Source: Margaritifera margaritifera (lineage: Eukaryota > Mollusca > Bivalvia > Unionida > Margaritiferidae). Taken from it: 64,000 nt of DNA. The stretch covers positions 186,001-250,000 of the forward strand of contig JAQPZY010001174.1 in NCBI GenBank assembly GCA_029931535.1, written 5' to 3'. This document shows, piece by piece, positions 34,240 through 46,885 of the stretch; within the stretch, counting starts at the first letter, position 1; each line of letters begins with the position of its first letter. The translations under genes were made by a program, and so were the position numbers. The notes beneath the pieces were generated by a model. It was given only the letters and a program-made list of their open reading frames with translations, was not told the origin of the DNA and did not search any database.

Positions 34240-34950
34240 TAGCTGCTTGTGCTGGTGGTAGCCACACCTCGGCAAACCGTGTTGGCTGGCAGGCTAAATA
34301 TAGTGAGGGGGGTTGGTTTGTTTACATACTGACCTGAGGAACTTCAAAAGCACAAAGTCTCAACAGTAGAATAGGTGAAAAAGAAAGATGCTTTCCCAAC
34401 AGCTACAATGGCGGAAGAATTTGCACTGGGATTTCCACACCCAGCTATGGGTCAATAGCCCCACTGCCCTGTGGGTTACCTCATGAGTGAGGATGGCTAA
34501 GGTAGTAAACCCTGACTGGAGCCCCTAAGGAAGTTTGGTGTCATTTTAGGCATCTCTCCAGCAATTCCTGCAGCTGAACTGGTTCCAAACTATATTGGTT
34601 TCCCTGTTTCCTTTGGATCCTACCACTGATGCAGAGAGGGGGCCCTGATGCTTGGGCAACTCATAGATGTGTGCAAGAGGGACATCAAGGCATTGAACAT
34701 TAATGTGGACAGCTGGAAAGCACTTGCTCAGGACTGCACCTGCTAGAGGCATGAACTCGACCAAGGACTTCAGAGATGCGAGAGAAAACAGTCACAATTG
34801 GCAAAGAAGAAAAGAGTCCGTAGAATTTACAAGATAAAGAAAAGCATGTGACAATCCAAGACCACCTTCAAGGGCGGCAAATGCAACAGAGATTGTTACT
34901 CCCGAGTGGGTCTCTTCAGCCACAACAAATCCTGTTCTTCAACTAAATGA
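34240..34950 (+). pseudogene. C-terminal remnant of a second LINE ORF2
   Basis: Plus strand, about 34640-34945: LGQLIDVCKRDIKALNINVD, then SWKALAQD, stop, RHELDQGLQRCERKQ, KKKRVRRIYK, stop, then GKCNRDCYSRVGLFSHNKSC. The last block is the C-x-x-C...S-x-x-G-L-x-S-H-x-x-x-C knuckle at the end of many LINE polymerases. Two in-frame stops (TAG near 34742 and TGA near 34850) show it is dead. The segment 34240-34630 ('gctggtggtagccacacctcggcaaacc', 'gtgaggatggctaaggtagtaaaccctgactgg') probably belongs to the same element. It is a different family from the LINE at 298-5345. Confidence 0.65.
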
Positions 34951-37517
34951 AGTCCTCAGAGCGCAAATCCATGGTTTTCTGAGACTGAAGGATACCGATG
35001 ACAACAAGTAGAAACAGGTAGCATGGAAATGTTAATATTCTCAAATGCATGGCCCAAACTATGCATGGCCAAACTTATGAATACAGTCAAGTTTTTCTAG
35101 CCTCATTTACACATTAAAGTTGAAATATACAGTAAAACATGGTTAGTATAAACATGTTAGTAAATGTACAATGAATTTACAGTTAACACAAAGTGAATCT
35201 GCACATCCAATGAAGCATAATATACTGTAAAAAGCAGGGATTTTTAGTGGACAAAATTTAGCAACTTAGCAGTTAGATCATGAAAATATATTCCATAAAA
35301 CTTTACCATTTTAAATATTGCAGATCTGCAATTGCAAAAGTATAGCTACTGTAATTAATGTATATCTTGGGATACAAATTATCCCCCACCACCATTAATG
35401 CTTCACCTAATTTGGAAATAATTCTTCAATAATTGATCAGAATGTCATAAATACTTTTATTCTTCTTTCTTTGGCTTGCTTTTTGCTCTTTACTTTTGCA
35501 GAAATACATTTAAAGGCAGAAGGAAGCAAGTAAAAGGTTGGCAGGAAGTGTGGGTCTTACTGTCACCTATGCAGTAAGTTTACCATGCTTGAAAACTGAT
35601 TACTCAAAAGTGATTATTTCAAGTTATAGGTCACTGTGAATAAAAAAGAGTTGCTTAGTTCTTGGTAGTCATCATTTTGTAATTATTGAAAAACCACTGT
35701 CACTTAAGTAAACAGTCTTGTCTACATACAGTATATAAGCAATGCAAAGATCATTTCCCTGGCTTATTCTCTCTCTTAGGATGATGAAACACAATCATGA
35801 TTTGTACTAAAATAGCTGATAGTGCTACTAGTAGTATAGTTATAGCTGTTGGCTATGCAATCAGTGTCAGTATGTCAGATATGTGTTCAGCTGAACCAGA
35901 AAGCCAGATGTTTACTCAACCAGTTTAAGATAGCAATAGAAATTGACCATAGATAGTTGAGGGAGAAATTCATGTGCAGTTATGGAAGAAACTGCTATGT
36001 AGGTCATTACAAGCATGAAATATGTGAAGACCATCTCTGTTCAATCTGTATCCAAATTTACTTTATACAACTAATTACAAAAAAGTCTCAAAGTGTATGT
36101 AATTTGTACTTTTGAAATCATCTATATACATGTGAAAGTTAATTTTTTAAAAATTATGATGCTTTGCAGTGTTTAAATACAAATAAGATTTAGGATCTTA
36201 AGAAACAAATGAAGTTTACACCAGATTGTTATAGGTTGCCACATTTTGCCATGAGTGAATTAAAAATGACAAAACATAGAATTCTTCCTGAAAATCTGTA
36301 TTGTTCACTTGTTTAAAAATACATCAGATGTACTGTTATTTAAGATGAGCAACCAGATATGGTAAATCTATTTAAACGAACACCTATTAAGGCATGTAAC
36401 TGCCGTATGATTCATCACTACTTCAAATTATACTGAAATAAACTTGGAGAAAAAAAATATTTAGACAATAAACATATAAAATTAATGTTCAAAACTTTGA
36501 AAAAGGCCTTAACCAAAATTTTACTGAATTTACTGTTTCTGCACAATAGGATCTAAAGTAGCAAAATTATATGAAATATTATTAAAATATTAGCAATGTG
36601 CTTTTTCATTAAACAATTGTTCTTTAATGAATCTGAAGCACTTTCCAGCTTATTTTTGAGTTGTTTAAATATCCAAGTAGTTATCCTGAAGATAGTTCCT
36701 ACTGCTAAGTAAGAAGCCCTTCTCTGCCAACACCTTGCATTGTTATCTGAACCTGACTAGGGATTTGGAGACATAAAGGAGTTAATTCACTCGTCACACT
36801 AGTTGACCAAGCAAAGCCCATGGAAGAAGCCCACAGTTGAGTAACAAGTATCCCAAAACCTTCATCATGAAATAAAATTACTTGACTGATATGTCCCAAA
36901 ATTAACAATGCAAACAATTTATTTTTCAAATAATTTTGGGTACCCCAACTTTTATGATGTTGCAACATATATGTTAAATACCTTAGATAAAATTAAAATC
37001 CTGTTTTAAACAAAATAATCACATTTTATGAATTTTTTAGATTCGTACGATACCTGTTACTATGAAAATCATTTGGAACTGTGAGGTTTATATAATGGCA
37101 TTACATTTTCTAGCCTATACAATTGTTAACTGTCAAATGTTTAAATTCAATTCAATGACCATTCAACACTATAGTGATTAACAATCCCTCTGAGAAGTCA
37201 GTGCAAGTCTCTGAGACTTTCAGTCATCAACCTCAACACAGAATTATCATAGAACAAATTCTTACAGCAGACCAAAGGATATGCCACCATTCTGAAATGA
37301 TCTACAAACAAAAGTTTTGACTGATAGTGCAATCCAATACTAAAATAAAGATCTACCCTATTAACTTGTGGGTCATTTTTCACTGGCAGAGTTAGATTTT
37401 GTAACATGGCAGGCATAAAAATGAAAATCTTTGAATCTGATGATGTGATAAAATATTCCAAGCCCTTGTATAAATTTTCAAACTATTCAAGGTTAAATAA
37501 ATACAAAAAATAAAAAT
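34951..37517. other. Long AT-rich intron stretch, nothing recognised
   Basis: About 2.5 kb without tandem repeats, inverted repeats or coding frames above background. No transposon ends found by eye. It may simply be old intron sequence. Confidence 0.45.
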
Positions 37518-37576
37518 GAACAATAACAACATTTTGTCATTTTATTTTGAAAAAATGACAAAATGTGTTATTGTTC
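37518..37576. repeat. Hairpin of ~25 bp stem in the intron after exon 4
   Basis: GAACAATAACAACATTTTGT and CATTTT face AAAATGACAAAATGTGTTAT and TGTTC around an ATTTTGAA loop, with one or two mispairs. On the gene's strand it lies 75-135 nt downstream of the exon 4 donor. Confidence 0.75.
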
Positions 37577-37651
37577 ACCTTTAATAATCACCAAATGTTT
37601 TCCCATAATAAGAATTAATTCAAGAGATAATTCTAGAAACAAAATTACTAC

Positions 37652-37826
37652 CTTCCTCTTGGAGTTCCCTGATGAGATTGTGGAATCCCTGATTACACTC
37701 ATCAAGCTCTTTTTGCAGATGCTTCATCTCCTGGTCAGCCTCCCCAACTTCTTTTATCAACTTGCCAGTCTCATAATTCACATTTCTCAGCAAAGCCTCA
37801 TGATTTGCTTGGTCCTGGAGCTTTAA
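37652..37826 (-). CDS. Candidate exon 4 of a minus-strand coiled-coil gene
   Basis: Minus strand: acceptor ATTTCTCTTAATGAACAG before 37826, 175 bp, donor GTAGTAAT after 37652. It starts in phase 0 and ends with one base (G) that exon 5 completes. Translation begins LKLQDQANHEALLRNVNYET, continues GKLIKEVGEADQEMKHLQKE and LDECNQGFHNLIRELQEE. It is the most convincing protein segment of the chain: long, fully open, acidic/basic mixed, with Leu/Val/Ile/Met at heptad positions as in a coiled coil. No domain family recognised. A poly-A/T run precedes the acceptor by about 30 nt. Confidence 0.65.
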
Positions 37827-38308
37827 CTGTTCATTAAGAGAAATGGTCAATAAAAAAAAAAAAAAATACTTTAGGGCAATATCTCCATTCTGATAAGAAA
37901 TATAAACATGCCTTTTAACTGCATATCCCAACCGCAACAGAGTTTCACATGGATTTGGACAGAGTCATACAACATAAAGTCCATGAAAATGTTAACTCTT
38001 TATTATTTGATAGATATCAACTTCATCAATAAAGAAAATGTAAATAAGTTATTTTTTTTTAAAGCTTATGGAAAAATTCAGTTTAAACTTGTGAAAATCA
38101 ACTGTATCTACCATTTGTTGGGTGCCGTCATACTGCAGAGGTAAAATGTGTGAATAATATGATAACATCAGAGAATCTCCAAATGATTGGTTGTGTCACA
38201 AGGTTGGTCTGTGTTCAGTACAGTGCTATATATACAATACAGCTGAGAATGTTGTTTAAGAGAAATATTTTCATAAAATAGAAAATGTAACCACACTAAA
38301 CTAAGTTT

Positions 38309-38540
38309 TGCATAGGTAAAAAACACGATGTAGAACAATCCAATTCGTTTTAAGTTTGGTAAAACAAAGAGATGCGTGTTGAAGAACAAAAGTTAATATA
38401 CACCACTGCTTTGAATGAGAATGTTTAAACCATCTTTATTAAAGATTATTATCAAGTTCATGATCAGCAGCAATGTTTCTTTGAAGTCGGATTTTACTCC
38501 ATATATAAAATGCAATACATGATTATTTCGGTAGTTGCAA
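38309..38540 (+). repeat. Dispersed repeat D1, copy 1
   Basis: Matches 44074-44300 in the same orientation: 'ttgcataggtaaa', 'agatgcgtgttgaa', 'gaatgagaatgtt', 'ccatctttattaaag', 'tgaagtcggatttt', 'catgattatttcggtag'. No coding capacity or terminal structure seen. Confidence 0.75.
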
Positions 38541-39145
38541 TAGTGTACAGGTGCGATTAATTGTGTCATGAGGCTTTCTCTGAAGCAATATTTATATAGC
38601 ACTAGCTTCATCAGACCTTATGATGATCACAAACTGTTCTAAATTTTCAAGCATGTTCAGGACTTGATAGCACCAGGTCTACTTCATCTTCAGCTGCTAC
38701 AGGCTGGATGCCATTGTTGACTATTTTAAAACTGTCGGTTGGACATCTGAGTGTGGTTTTTGGAAATATTATAAATTACTGTGAAACAGGATGATAGTTT
38801 TAGTACTGTAGTTTTGAATTCTAATGCTCTGACATACAGTGTGACTAACCCCAAATGTACCAAACTTCTGTCAGAATTTATACCAGTATGTTTTTAGTGA
38901 TTGATATGCAGAACTAGTACTGGGTTAAGTTGGTTCATTCCAGTCACTAAAGTGCAGAATAAATCACAAGTTTTTTGCCTATACATTAGTAGTGTAATAC
39001 TGTATACAAATCATGTTGTCCTCCACACAGCTCTCTTCATCTTTCTCCCGAGTCCCGAGACAATTCAATGTCAAATATATCCATCTTTTTAAACCTCCTG
39101 AGTATACCACTGGGCAATGGAATTGCAAAATTAAATGAGACTTAC

Positions 39146-39180
39146 CTGTAAGCTGATGTTTGATTTTAATTCCATTGCAC
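39146..39180 (-). CDS. Tentative 35-bp exon 3 of the coiled-coil gene
   Basis: Minus strand: strong donor CTTACAG|GTAAGT at 39146/39145. A possible acceptor, CTTGGATACCAAG, lies before 39180. Two bases (GT) complete the single base left by exon 2, then AMELKSNISLQ in phase 0, which would run straight into LKLQDQ of exon 4 and keep the heptad-like pattern. The donor is convincing; the acceptor has a poor pyrimidine tract, so the true 5' border may differ. An alternative donor-bearing segment at about 45050-45094 also fits by phase. Confidence 0.35.
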
Positions 39181-39309
39181 CTTGGTATCCAAGGGATTAT
39201 AGGCCCACAAAGCTGAACTGTCCAGAAATCAAGGCTGCAACATTTACCAAAATGTCTAAATGCGTACATGGTTACAATAACTGAAATGATGCTGCTTAAT
39301 TGAAACAAC

Positions 39310-40380
39310 TAGAAACTCAACCTTTTCCTCTAACCAACCATTAAGTTTACTGAACAGTTGACAGCTATTATAATGCACATGCCATACATTGCTCAACTTG
39401 CCATTGTTTCATTTGCTATATGTCTTTCTCTTCTTATTATGACAGGATTCAGTTTGTAAGATATGTCTTTACTTAATATATCAGACAATTTCAACACAAT
39501 ATCACTGGGGTGTTTGTGATATAGCTTCCAACTACTTATATGCACATGGCAAAACAAATCAATGGTATAACCAAGCATACTGCTTGGACATGCACATACG
39601 ATGCTTTTGTAGCATCAACAATGATTAAGAAACAATGCAGTGGCTTACAAAGTTAAAATGGTGTTTCTTTAAATTAAAATGTTACTAATGCAAGGTTCTG
39701 TTAATGAACATTTTCTCCAAGGTAAATAATGTAGTTTAAAGAAAATTAATCAGAAAATTTTATCAGCATTATCAATAAATTAATTTTCTAGATCAGTGTT
39801 TCTGTAGCGCTTATATGGGTGTAATAAAGAAGAATAAAAAAATCCAACAGTGAGCAGCCAGGTTTGTTAAATCCATTATGACTATACCACAGGTAGTTTT
39901 CCCTGATATTGACTAGTTGTCTTGGAAACAATTAAACCAATGTAGACTGAAAACTAATTCATGTTTTCTACAAAGGTTTAAATGAAGCGAATACCCAGCT
40001 ACACTGAATCAAACCTAAAAGAACCTGTAGAAATCTGAACATGAATATACCTATGGATACCATACGCTCGAACTGAGAGTTACAAATGCAGTGTTTTTTT
40101 CTTCCCATCACAATCAGAGATTGGAATTTATTACCACAAATTTTAATCACAACAGCTGAATCTTCAGAAAACCAAACTGATGACTTTTCAAAATAGTATG
40201 GCCACATTTTTTCAAAACAAAAAAAGGAAAAAAACGGGGGATTTCGTTATGAAGGCTGACACTGTGTGGTGCAAACATGTCACTGAACTAATCAAGATCA
40301 AGATATCTGATCCTTTTCATCACAATTCAATGCATGCTCATTCGGGATAGGTGCTGCCACTTCTGCAGCTAATGCAGGGA
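39310..40380. other. Intron sequence, nothing recognised
   Basis: A minus-strand open frame at 39393-39578 (ending IRRERHIANETMAS) has no usable donor, so it was not taken as an exon. No repeats identified. Confidence 0.4.
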
Positions 40381-41002
40381 TCAAGGACCGCCTTATTCAA
40401 ACGCAGTGTTGTTGGACCACAATTCATATGTTCCTTACATGAATATCAGGACCTCAAATGATGTCAGTCTACATGCAAGTCAGACCATGGGTAGATCCAA
40501 CCATTCCAATAAGCATATCATTTGTGCTCAGCTTGATCTCCTACTTCATGTGCTGTTAGTTTCATCATGCGGAAGTGCTCATGCATTCATTTGTGGTTAT
40601 TATATAGTGTGTGTCTGTGCATTCCTCTCGGATGTGATCATTCGATTTGTGTCAGAGTATCGTCCATGTATTACCATGGGATGTGATCTTCAGATTCTTA
40701 CTATGGATGTATTCCTCTTGGATGTGACCATTCAGATTCATTTCAAGGTGTTTCGCTTGGAGGATGTGTACCTTAGTGTTCATTGGGCATTGTAAAGTTC
40801 TTCCTATCCAGCAGCGATTATCAGATTCCTTTGCATTCTGCGGTGTTTTAAGCACCAGTGGTGTGTGTACCCCATGCTTCACATAATGTTTTATATACAG
40901 TTAGGTGCTCATTTTTCCTATTGGACTCCTGTATAGTCAATCAATCTGCTTGCTCTGTGCACTGTAAAATCTTTTCTTGCATACAGAACTGCATGTTTTA
41001 TT

Positions 41003-41192
41003 CAGTCACCTTTTGGTTTATGGCTACACAGTTGCAAGTTGTGACATCCGTATATTTTAATTTCATAACATCATTGCCTTCTATGTACCTTATAACCATA
41101 TACTGAGGGATTGGTGCCTCATTTTACACCCAAAAATACTAACTTTTAGACATGACCCTGTACAGTGAACATGTGCAGATTGCTTTATTCTA
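41003..41192 (+). repeat. 190-bp segment nearly identical to 51518-51707 (inverted)
   Basis: From CAGTCACCTTTTGGTTTATG to GTGCAGATTGCTTTATTCTA. Compared by eye with the reverse complement of 51518-51707 there are two substitutions and no gaps over 190 bp. Both copies hold ATGACCCTGTACAGTGAACA near the end. Confidence 0.9.
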
Positions 41193-42554
41193 GCTGCTGG
41201 TACCCCCAGTAGAGGAGCAACCCTGCAAGTGCCCTCTGGAGGAGATTCTACTCCTCACCTAAACAACACTTAGAAGGTCCTCTCCATATCCTACTTTACC
41301 TACAAGCACCAGATCTGCTTATTCAACAGGCTTCCAAACCTTCAGGACTTTATTAGGGTTGTGGATGCCATAATCTATATATACCTAGTGGTGAATGAGG
41401 ACATCTTCATTTACTTTGTAGCTCATAGTACACAGATTATGCACAGACCTATAGGACTATATAACTTTATCCACCTGGGATTTTGACATACATGCTTGTG
41501 GCTTTCTGTACTTACTCCATTACTAATATCAGTTCTCTATATAGAAAAAAATACATTGAAAGTAGTCAAAAGGTGCAAGGAGCATCCAGACAGCAACTAC
41601 TTCCTGTTACATATGAGTTGTGTGCTATATGCAAATGCTCTGAGCTGTATGGACTTACAGAGACTGTAGTTACATTAAGGTGCACCCCACAGACTTTGCT
41701 TTGCACAGAGATGAATGTTACACGTGTGCTGGGCCATATATTCACATTGCATATATCACTTTCCTATACCGTTCCTACATTGGTGATACCATTATATCAC
41801 TTTTATATTTCAGAAACTTAACATCTATCAATCTACATACGTTACATTTCATTTCTTGCAACCTATGCAGGATTATCTGTTAGTAGTCCGATATCTTTAT
41901 ACCGTGTATGCATTGCGTATATCTCATATTTATACATACCAGATAATAATGCTGTTCAAAACTTACTTCTATAGGGAGTTTCCCCAACTCGTCCTTCTCC
42001 CTATCATTCCGATATGCTGCAGATGTCATGGGCTTTCTATGCTCTTGCCTGTATGTGTTGCTTAAAATACCATATTATACTGGCCAGCAAGTTCATGCTC
42101 TTCCTACTTTCTGCCTACATTATACTTCATGTCTTATTCATTCATTACAATTGTACATAATTGTTGCCAGATGTCACTGGTGACATTTAAAGGTTGTAAT
42201 TATCTTTCTTGCTGGGAGAGCACTATTGTGAGTAATAGTTACTGCACTCGAAGACTGGGTCGATGTATTTGACCATCCACCTGCATTTGATACAAGTACC
42301 TTTGCTGCTTGGAGGAGACTATCCTTAACATTAGTTGCTTTACTCAAAGAATATGATCTATAATTTTACCATGCAGCTGCATCAGATGACCTGTCTAACC
42401 CAATGACAGACTTGTTGCCATTTTATCAATGTCATTTGAATCTCAGTCATTTTTACCATTATATGCCCTTACTTTCATTACAACCAGCAGTCTTCATTAC
42501 AGTCGACCTGTTCTATGGTCTCAATACTCCCTTCACTTCCCTTTGGCCACTGCC

Positions 42555-42626
42555 AAATTTCACTTAGACCCACAGACGTTGTCTCTTCATAAATTTCACT
42601 TAGACCCACAGACGTTGTCTCTTCAT
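42555..42626 (+). repeat. Perfect 36-bp tandem duplication
   Basis: AAATTTCACTTAGACCCACA...TCTCTTCAT at 42555-42590 is repeated exactly at 42591-42626. Confidence 0.95.
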
Positions 42627-44073
42627 AAAGGTATTAAACTGTTATGCATATATGCTTATACCTGCTTCCTATGGTGCATGTATTGAGTATCAGCTAATTT
42701 TATCATAACAATCCTCAGGGTCAGATTTTATGAGTTTCGGTTTTCAGCGCCCCTATATATACCTTGGTTCAGCCATTTTTCTGGCTCAACATACATGTAT
42801 CTGACATTCTTCACAAACGTACAAACTCCCAAATCTCTCTTTCCGAGCTATTTGTATCAGCAGATTCAGTGCTCATTGGGTGCTGAGTGCCGGGATGAGA
42901 TCTGCCCCATTTTGCCAGATTTTATATGTACAATTAACTTTAGTCAAACCTATATCTTGTGTATTGTTTAAGTTTGAACTTTATTTCTTAAGGTAGCTGG
43001 CCTGTTTACCATGCATCCTTCTCTGGCTCCTTGATGGATCCCTCTTGGGTCTCTCCCTAGACATCATGTCATTGACTGCAAGTACATGTAATGGCTTGTA
43101 ACTTATTTTAGAGATGTTGTCAGGTGGAGACACATGATTCAAGTACTGCATCTGTATTGTTTACATTCATACCACAACTTGTCATGTTGGTAGTGAGCTG
43201 TTTTCCGATGCTGATGCTGTGTTTAACTTTACGCTATTCCAAAAACGAAAATACCACCTACTTCCCCACCTTTAACCATGCTCCATATACAGGTCTAGGA
43301 CACTATGCACAACCCTACTAACTCCACAGACCACTTTTGAAGTGTTTTGTGTACACAAAATTCAGAGCCTGTCTGGTGCAGTTTGCTGTGAAGAGATTTG
43401 CCCAGGTGTACCATGATTATTTCAGCTTTAAACTATTGCTGTGAATTCATCTGTCCAATATTTTCATGCTGTTTCTTGCCAATGTCAATATATTATATAT
43501 TTCTTATCTGAGTATTATTAATATGACTGCTGTTAATTACGTCATTCAACACCGCAGGCTTCCCGACTTTCTTAAATTTTTGGTGGACAACAGCTGCTAT
43601 GCATTTGTTATCTTTGGGCATTCATTTAATTCCATTCCATTTTATTCACTCAAGAATCTAATGTCAGCGCTATATTGTGTCTTCAAACTGGCATCCCAAC
43701 CTTCGTTGGACAGCCCCATCTTCCATACATGCCATAAAACAAAGTGTCACGCAAAAAACACGATTTTGGACTCCCAAACCCCCTGACACGGTCGTGTTTA
43801 GAAAAACACAATTTTCAGCAATCTTAGCGAGAAAAAAAAATTCCAACCAAAAAAAAAATGTAAATTTCTTGATCACAATGATATATTCCCATAATTTGTG
43901 CTCAGAGCTCATGTAAATCTATCCTCGGGGCAGTTTATACACCTGTTTGAAAGGCAATTAAAAGGTATGGTGGTCAGAGATAAACAGACACCTTTCAGAG
44001 ATTTACTGAATTGGCTCACAATAGCTAGGGTGAATGTGTGGTGTCACTGCGGAGGGAGAGCCCATTAGGCTAA

Positions 44074-44300
44074 TTTGCATAGGTAAAGTACACTAAGTGG
44101 AACAACCCAATTTGTCTGAAGTCAAGTACATCAAATAGATGCGTGTTGAAAAACAAATGTTATTACACATCACTGACTGCATTGAATGAGAATGTTGAAG
44201 CCATCTTTATTAAAGTTTGTGATCAGCGGCAACGTTTCTTTGAAGTCGGATTTTTACTCCATAGATAAAATTCAAACCATGATTATTTCGGTAGGTTGAA
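44074..44300 (+). repeat. Dispersed repeat D1, copy 2
   Basis: Same landmarks as 38309-38540, with small indels. The sequence diverges completely after the GATTATTTCGGTAG block. Confidence 0.75.
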
Positions 44301-45597
44301 CAACAGCACCATCCAATCTCTAATGCAATGTTGCACCTAGGATCCAAAGGTCAGGGGATACTGCGTCCCTTACCCTCCAGATTTGGGGTACACAACATTT
44401 TAAAGGGACACAGGAAAATTGTAGTACATAATGAACTAAAAGTGCTAAAAAAAATGAGAAAATCTTATTTGCTTCGACAGTTTTGCCACCTTAACTTTCT
44501 CATATTTTCATTGGACATTTACATGATTGCAGTAAACGTTTTATGGCGTGATCAAATAACCTGAAATGAACTGCACCATGTAATTATAATACTCTAAAAG
44601 TATTAAATAATTAATCAAATGACAAATTGTGTATTTGTATAAATTAGTACCCTGTTTCATTAATTCAGCCTGAGAATAAATTAAAACTTCACTGCCGTAG
44701 GTGTGACTTTAACCTCGAAAATATGTTACAATAGCGGCGGTCAAAGACTAGCAACTCGGCCGACTACCACAAATCTTGAATGTTTTCATTGGCAGATTCA
44801 TTGCTTTTAAATGGATATTCATTGCCATCTTACAGATTTTATCACTTTTAGTGACTTTGGCCATTGCTTGCGCCAACAAAAACACACTCTTTGAGTCTCA
44901 AAAAACCCCCAACCTTGTCTGGGAATATGGCAAGTATGATCTTCACTGGGCTACTTGAGCTTTCGCTTAAGAAATTTTACTCAAGTATTATCCATAATAT
45001 TCTTTCAGGGAGTTTCACAGCCCAGCTGTGACCTTTTGTACAACCCTGTTGTGCCCATTCAGTTACTGCTGAATCACTCACTGACAGAATGAACCAAAAT
45101 TCATCAGTAGCAGCAGACTGTCCCTCTTGCCAAATATATGTGTTTATAAATAAAAAGTTAACTCTATCTGGTTTTTGTTGTGTATAAACCCAATGTTTAA
45201 TGTTGTGTAATGTGTGCAACAACTAATTCTTGTCAACTTCTACTTTTTCCTAGTTATACCATATTCCATGTGAAAATAATACATACTTAAAGAAAACAAT
45301 TAACCAAAATGCCCCACAAAACAGTTCTTTTAAGGAGATATGTGGAAATATATAATTTTATTCAAAAGTGTGGTTCCTGCATCACTGACAGCCACATGCA
45401 TATTTGTTTACACGTTTACCAATTTTTGCAAATGTTTACAGGCAGTCAACTAAACTAAGCTGTTTACACACGTATATGTTGCAGCCTTACCAGACATTCA
45501 AGCAAACTTTGCTAGTTGCCTTTCCACCCTGGTGATATGTTGGTGTGATGTCTACATTTTCACTGCTCTAATGCCAGACCAGTCACATGATCTACAT
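44301..45597. other. Intron sequence, nothing firm
   Basis: A minus-strand piece at about 45050-45094 (GQSAATDEFWFILS before GTGAGT) could be spliced, but its acceptor is poor. No repeats recognised. Confidence 0.35.
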
Positions 45598-46345
45598 ACC
45601 TGTCAACCCATATAGGTTAACCATATTTTGCACGTTTTTTCTATGTTTTCAAGTAATACACCCATATTGCAAAATGTATAAGGGCAAAACAAATTATAGC
45701 TAAAAAAAAAATAAGTTTAAAATCTGCAGATTCAATTCAATTTAGTCAAACCAGAGAGCTAGACAAATGGCTCTTACTCTCATGGAAAACAAAATTTTGA
45801 TAATGTGCATGTGTGCAGCATAACCATTTTACTTCCAAGTGGGAATCGATTGTTAGATAAAGAAGCAAGCTACCAGTAGCAAGATGCTGCCACCTACAGG
45901 AAATAAACAGAAAAAAAGAACTGGTCACCATAGTGAGGAATGGGAGGAAAATTACCTGGGACTCATTGTACCATCGTCAAAAGGCTCTGAATACATGTAC
46001 TGTGTTCCATGCCGCAAAAGGGTGAAAGTTTCAGCTTCAGGTATCTATGATCTTAAGATACATTTTGGAACAGCCAGCTGTAAACAGTGTGTCTTAAACA
46101 CTAAATCATTCAAGACAATGAATAAACACAAAAAAAAACAAAAATGTGCAGCAGAAGCTGACGTGACAAAATCTGAAGTGTTATTCTGCCAATTTATTGC
46201 CGAGCACAATCTACCACTACTGATTGCTGAGCACTTTACTGAGCTTGTACATATGTTCCCGAACAGTAAAGTGGCAACTGCTTTTAGGTGCAAGTGAACA
46301 AAGGCAACCCAAATTATAAAAGGCAGCCTTGCTTTTACCGACAAA
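45598..46345 (+). pseudogene. N-terminal remnant of a hAT transposase related to the 54-kb copy
   Basis: Left end near 45598 (TACCTGTCAACCC) resembles the inverted right end of the element at 56440 (TACCTGTCAACAT). The frame from ATG 45884 (MLPPTGNKQKKRTG, basic leader) continues EEWEENYLGLIV, then the BED-like finger YCVPCRKRVKVSASGIYDL and KIHF, then EVLFCQFIAEHNLPLLIAEH and FTELVHMFPNSKVATAFRCK. It stops at TGA 46295-46297, beyond which TKATQIIKG continues the family sequence, so the stop is internal. Compared with the 54-kb protein it aligns over residues ~33-160 and then breaks off. The His pair of the finger is altered (H..ASCKQ). Non-functional. Confidence 0.7.
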
Positions 46346-46729
46346 GATGGTACAGTGATAATGATTTCATAGTGTTTGTTTTTTGGGGCTTTTTTAAATT
46401 CATAATTGGATTTTCAATGTTGTCGAAGGTGAGTAAAGCAACCCTAAATTGAGGAATTTACTGTTTCGTGTGTGTGTGTAATTGGTCATCTTTTCACGAG
46501 TGCAGCTGCAAGCCATGCCAAATTATCTCTGATCATAGCAACAAAATTCTCCAAAACATGATTTCCATTACAGACTTTTTTCTTCTAAAAATATCCAAAG
46601 AATGCACTGGATTGCACCACTTTAAGTATATTTTTTTTATTTCTGGGGTGGGTGAGTGGGTAGAAGTGATGAATAGTAAAACTAATGGATAAACAAAAGT
46701 CTAAGTAACTCACTGTTCAATCGGTCAGG

Positions 46730-46732
<3 letters not shown>

Positions 46733-46813
<81 letters not shown>
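46733..46813. repeat. Compound (TA)n-(CA)n microsatellite
   Basis: About 28 TA units (46733-46788) followed by about 13 CA units (46788-46813). Confidence 0.95.
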
Positions 46814-46814
<1 letters not shown>

Positions 46815-46815
46815 T

Positions 46816-46885
46816 GCAGTGAAACTGGTCTTGAAAGACCATTGTTATGAGAGACCACCTGTCTTAACAGACCCGGCCCCTCATG
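46816..46885 (+). mobile_element. Fragment of an 'AAAGACCAC' type MITE
   Basis: CAGTGAAACTGGTCTTGAAA, then GACCATTGTTATGAGAGACCACCTGTCTTAACAGACC in repeated form resembles one terminus of a common molluscan MITE with GAAACCTGTCT...AAAGACCAC units. The other terminus was not found. Confidence 0.35.

Larger units (their letters stand above)
40381..43960. other. Unassigned pyrimidine-rich stretch on the plus strand
   Basis: For ~3.5 kb the plus strand is rich in T and C, with several plus-strand open frames of 80-130 codons (40406-40795, 41483-41821, 43466-43786), all hydrophobic and Cys/Tyr/Phe rich. None shows a motif I know. The change in base composition at both edges suggests one inserted unit, but I found no terminal repeats. 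It contains the 190-bp duplication at 41003-41192 and a perfect 36-bp tandem duplication at 42555-42626. Confidence 0.35.

Noticed and set aside
38920..38940. GGGTTAA as another piggyBac border
   Set aside because: No partner TTAACCC end with matching inverted sequence was found nearby.
45050..45094. Minus-strand segment GQSAATDEFWFILS before GTGAGT as an alternative to exon 3
   Set aside because: Phase would fit between exons 2 and 4, but the acceptor lacks a pyrimidine tract and the sequence does not continue the heptad-like pattern.
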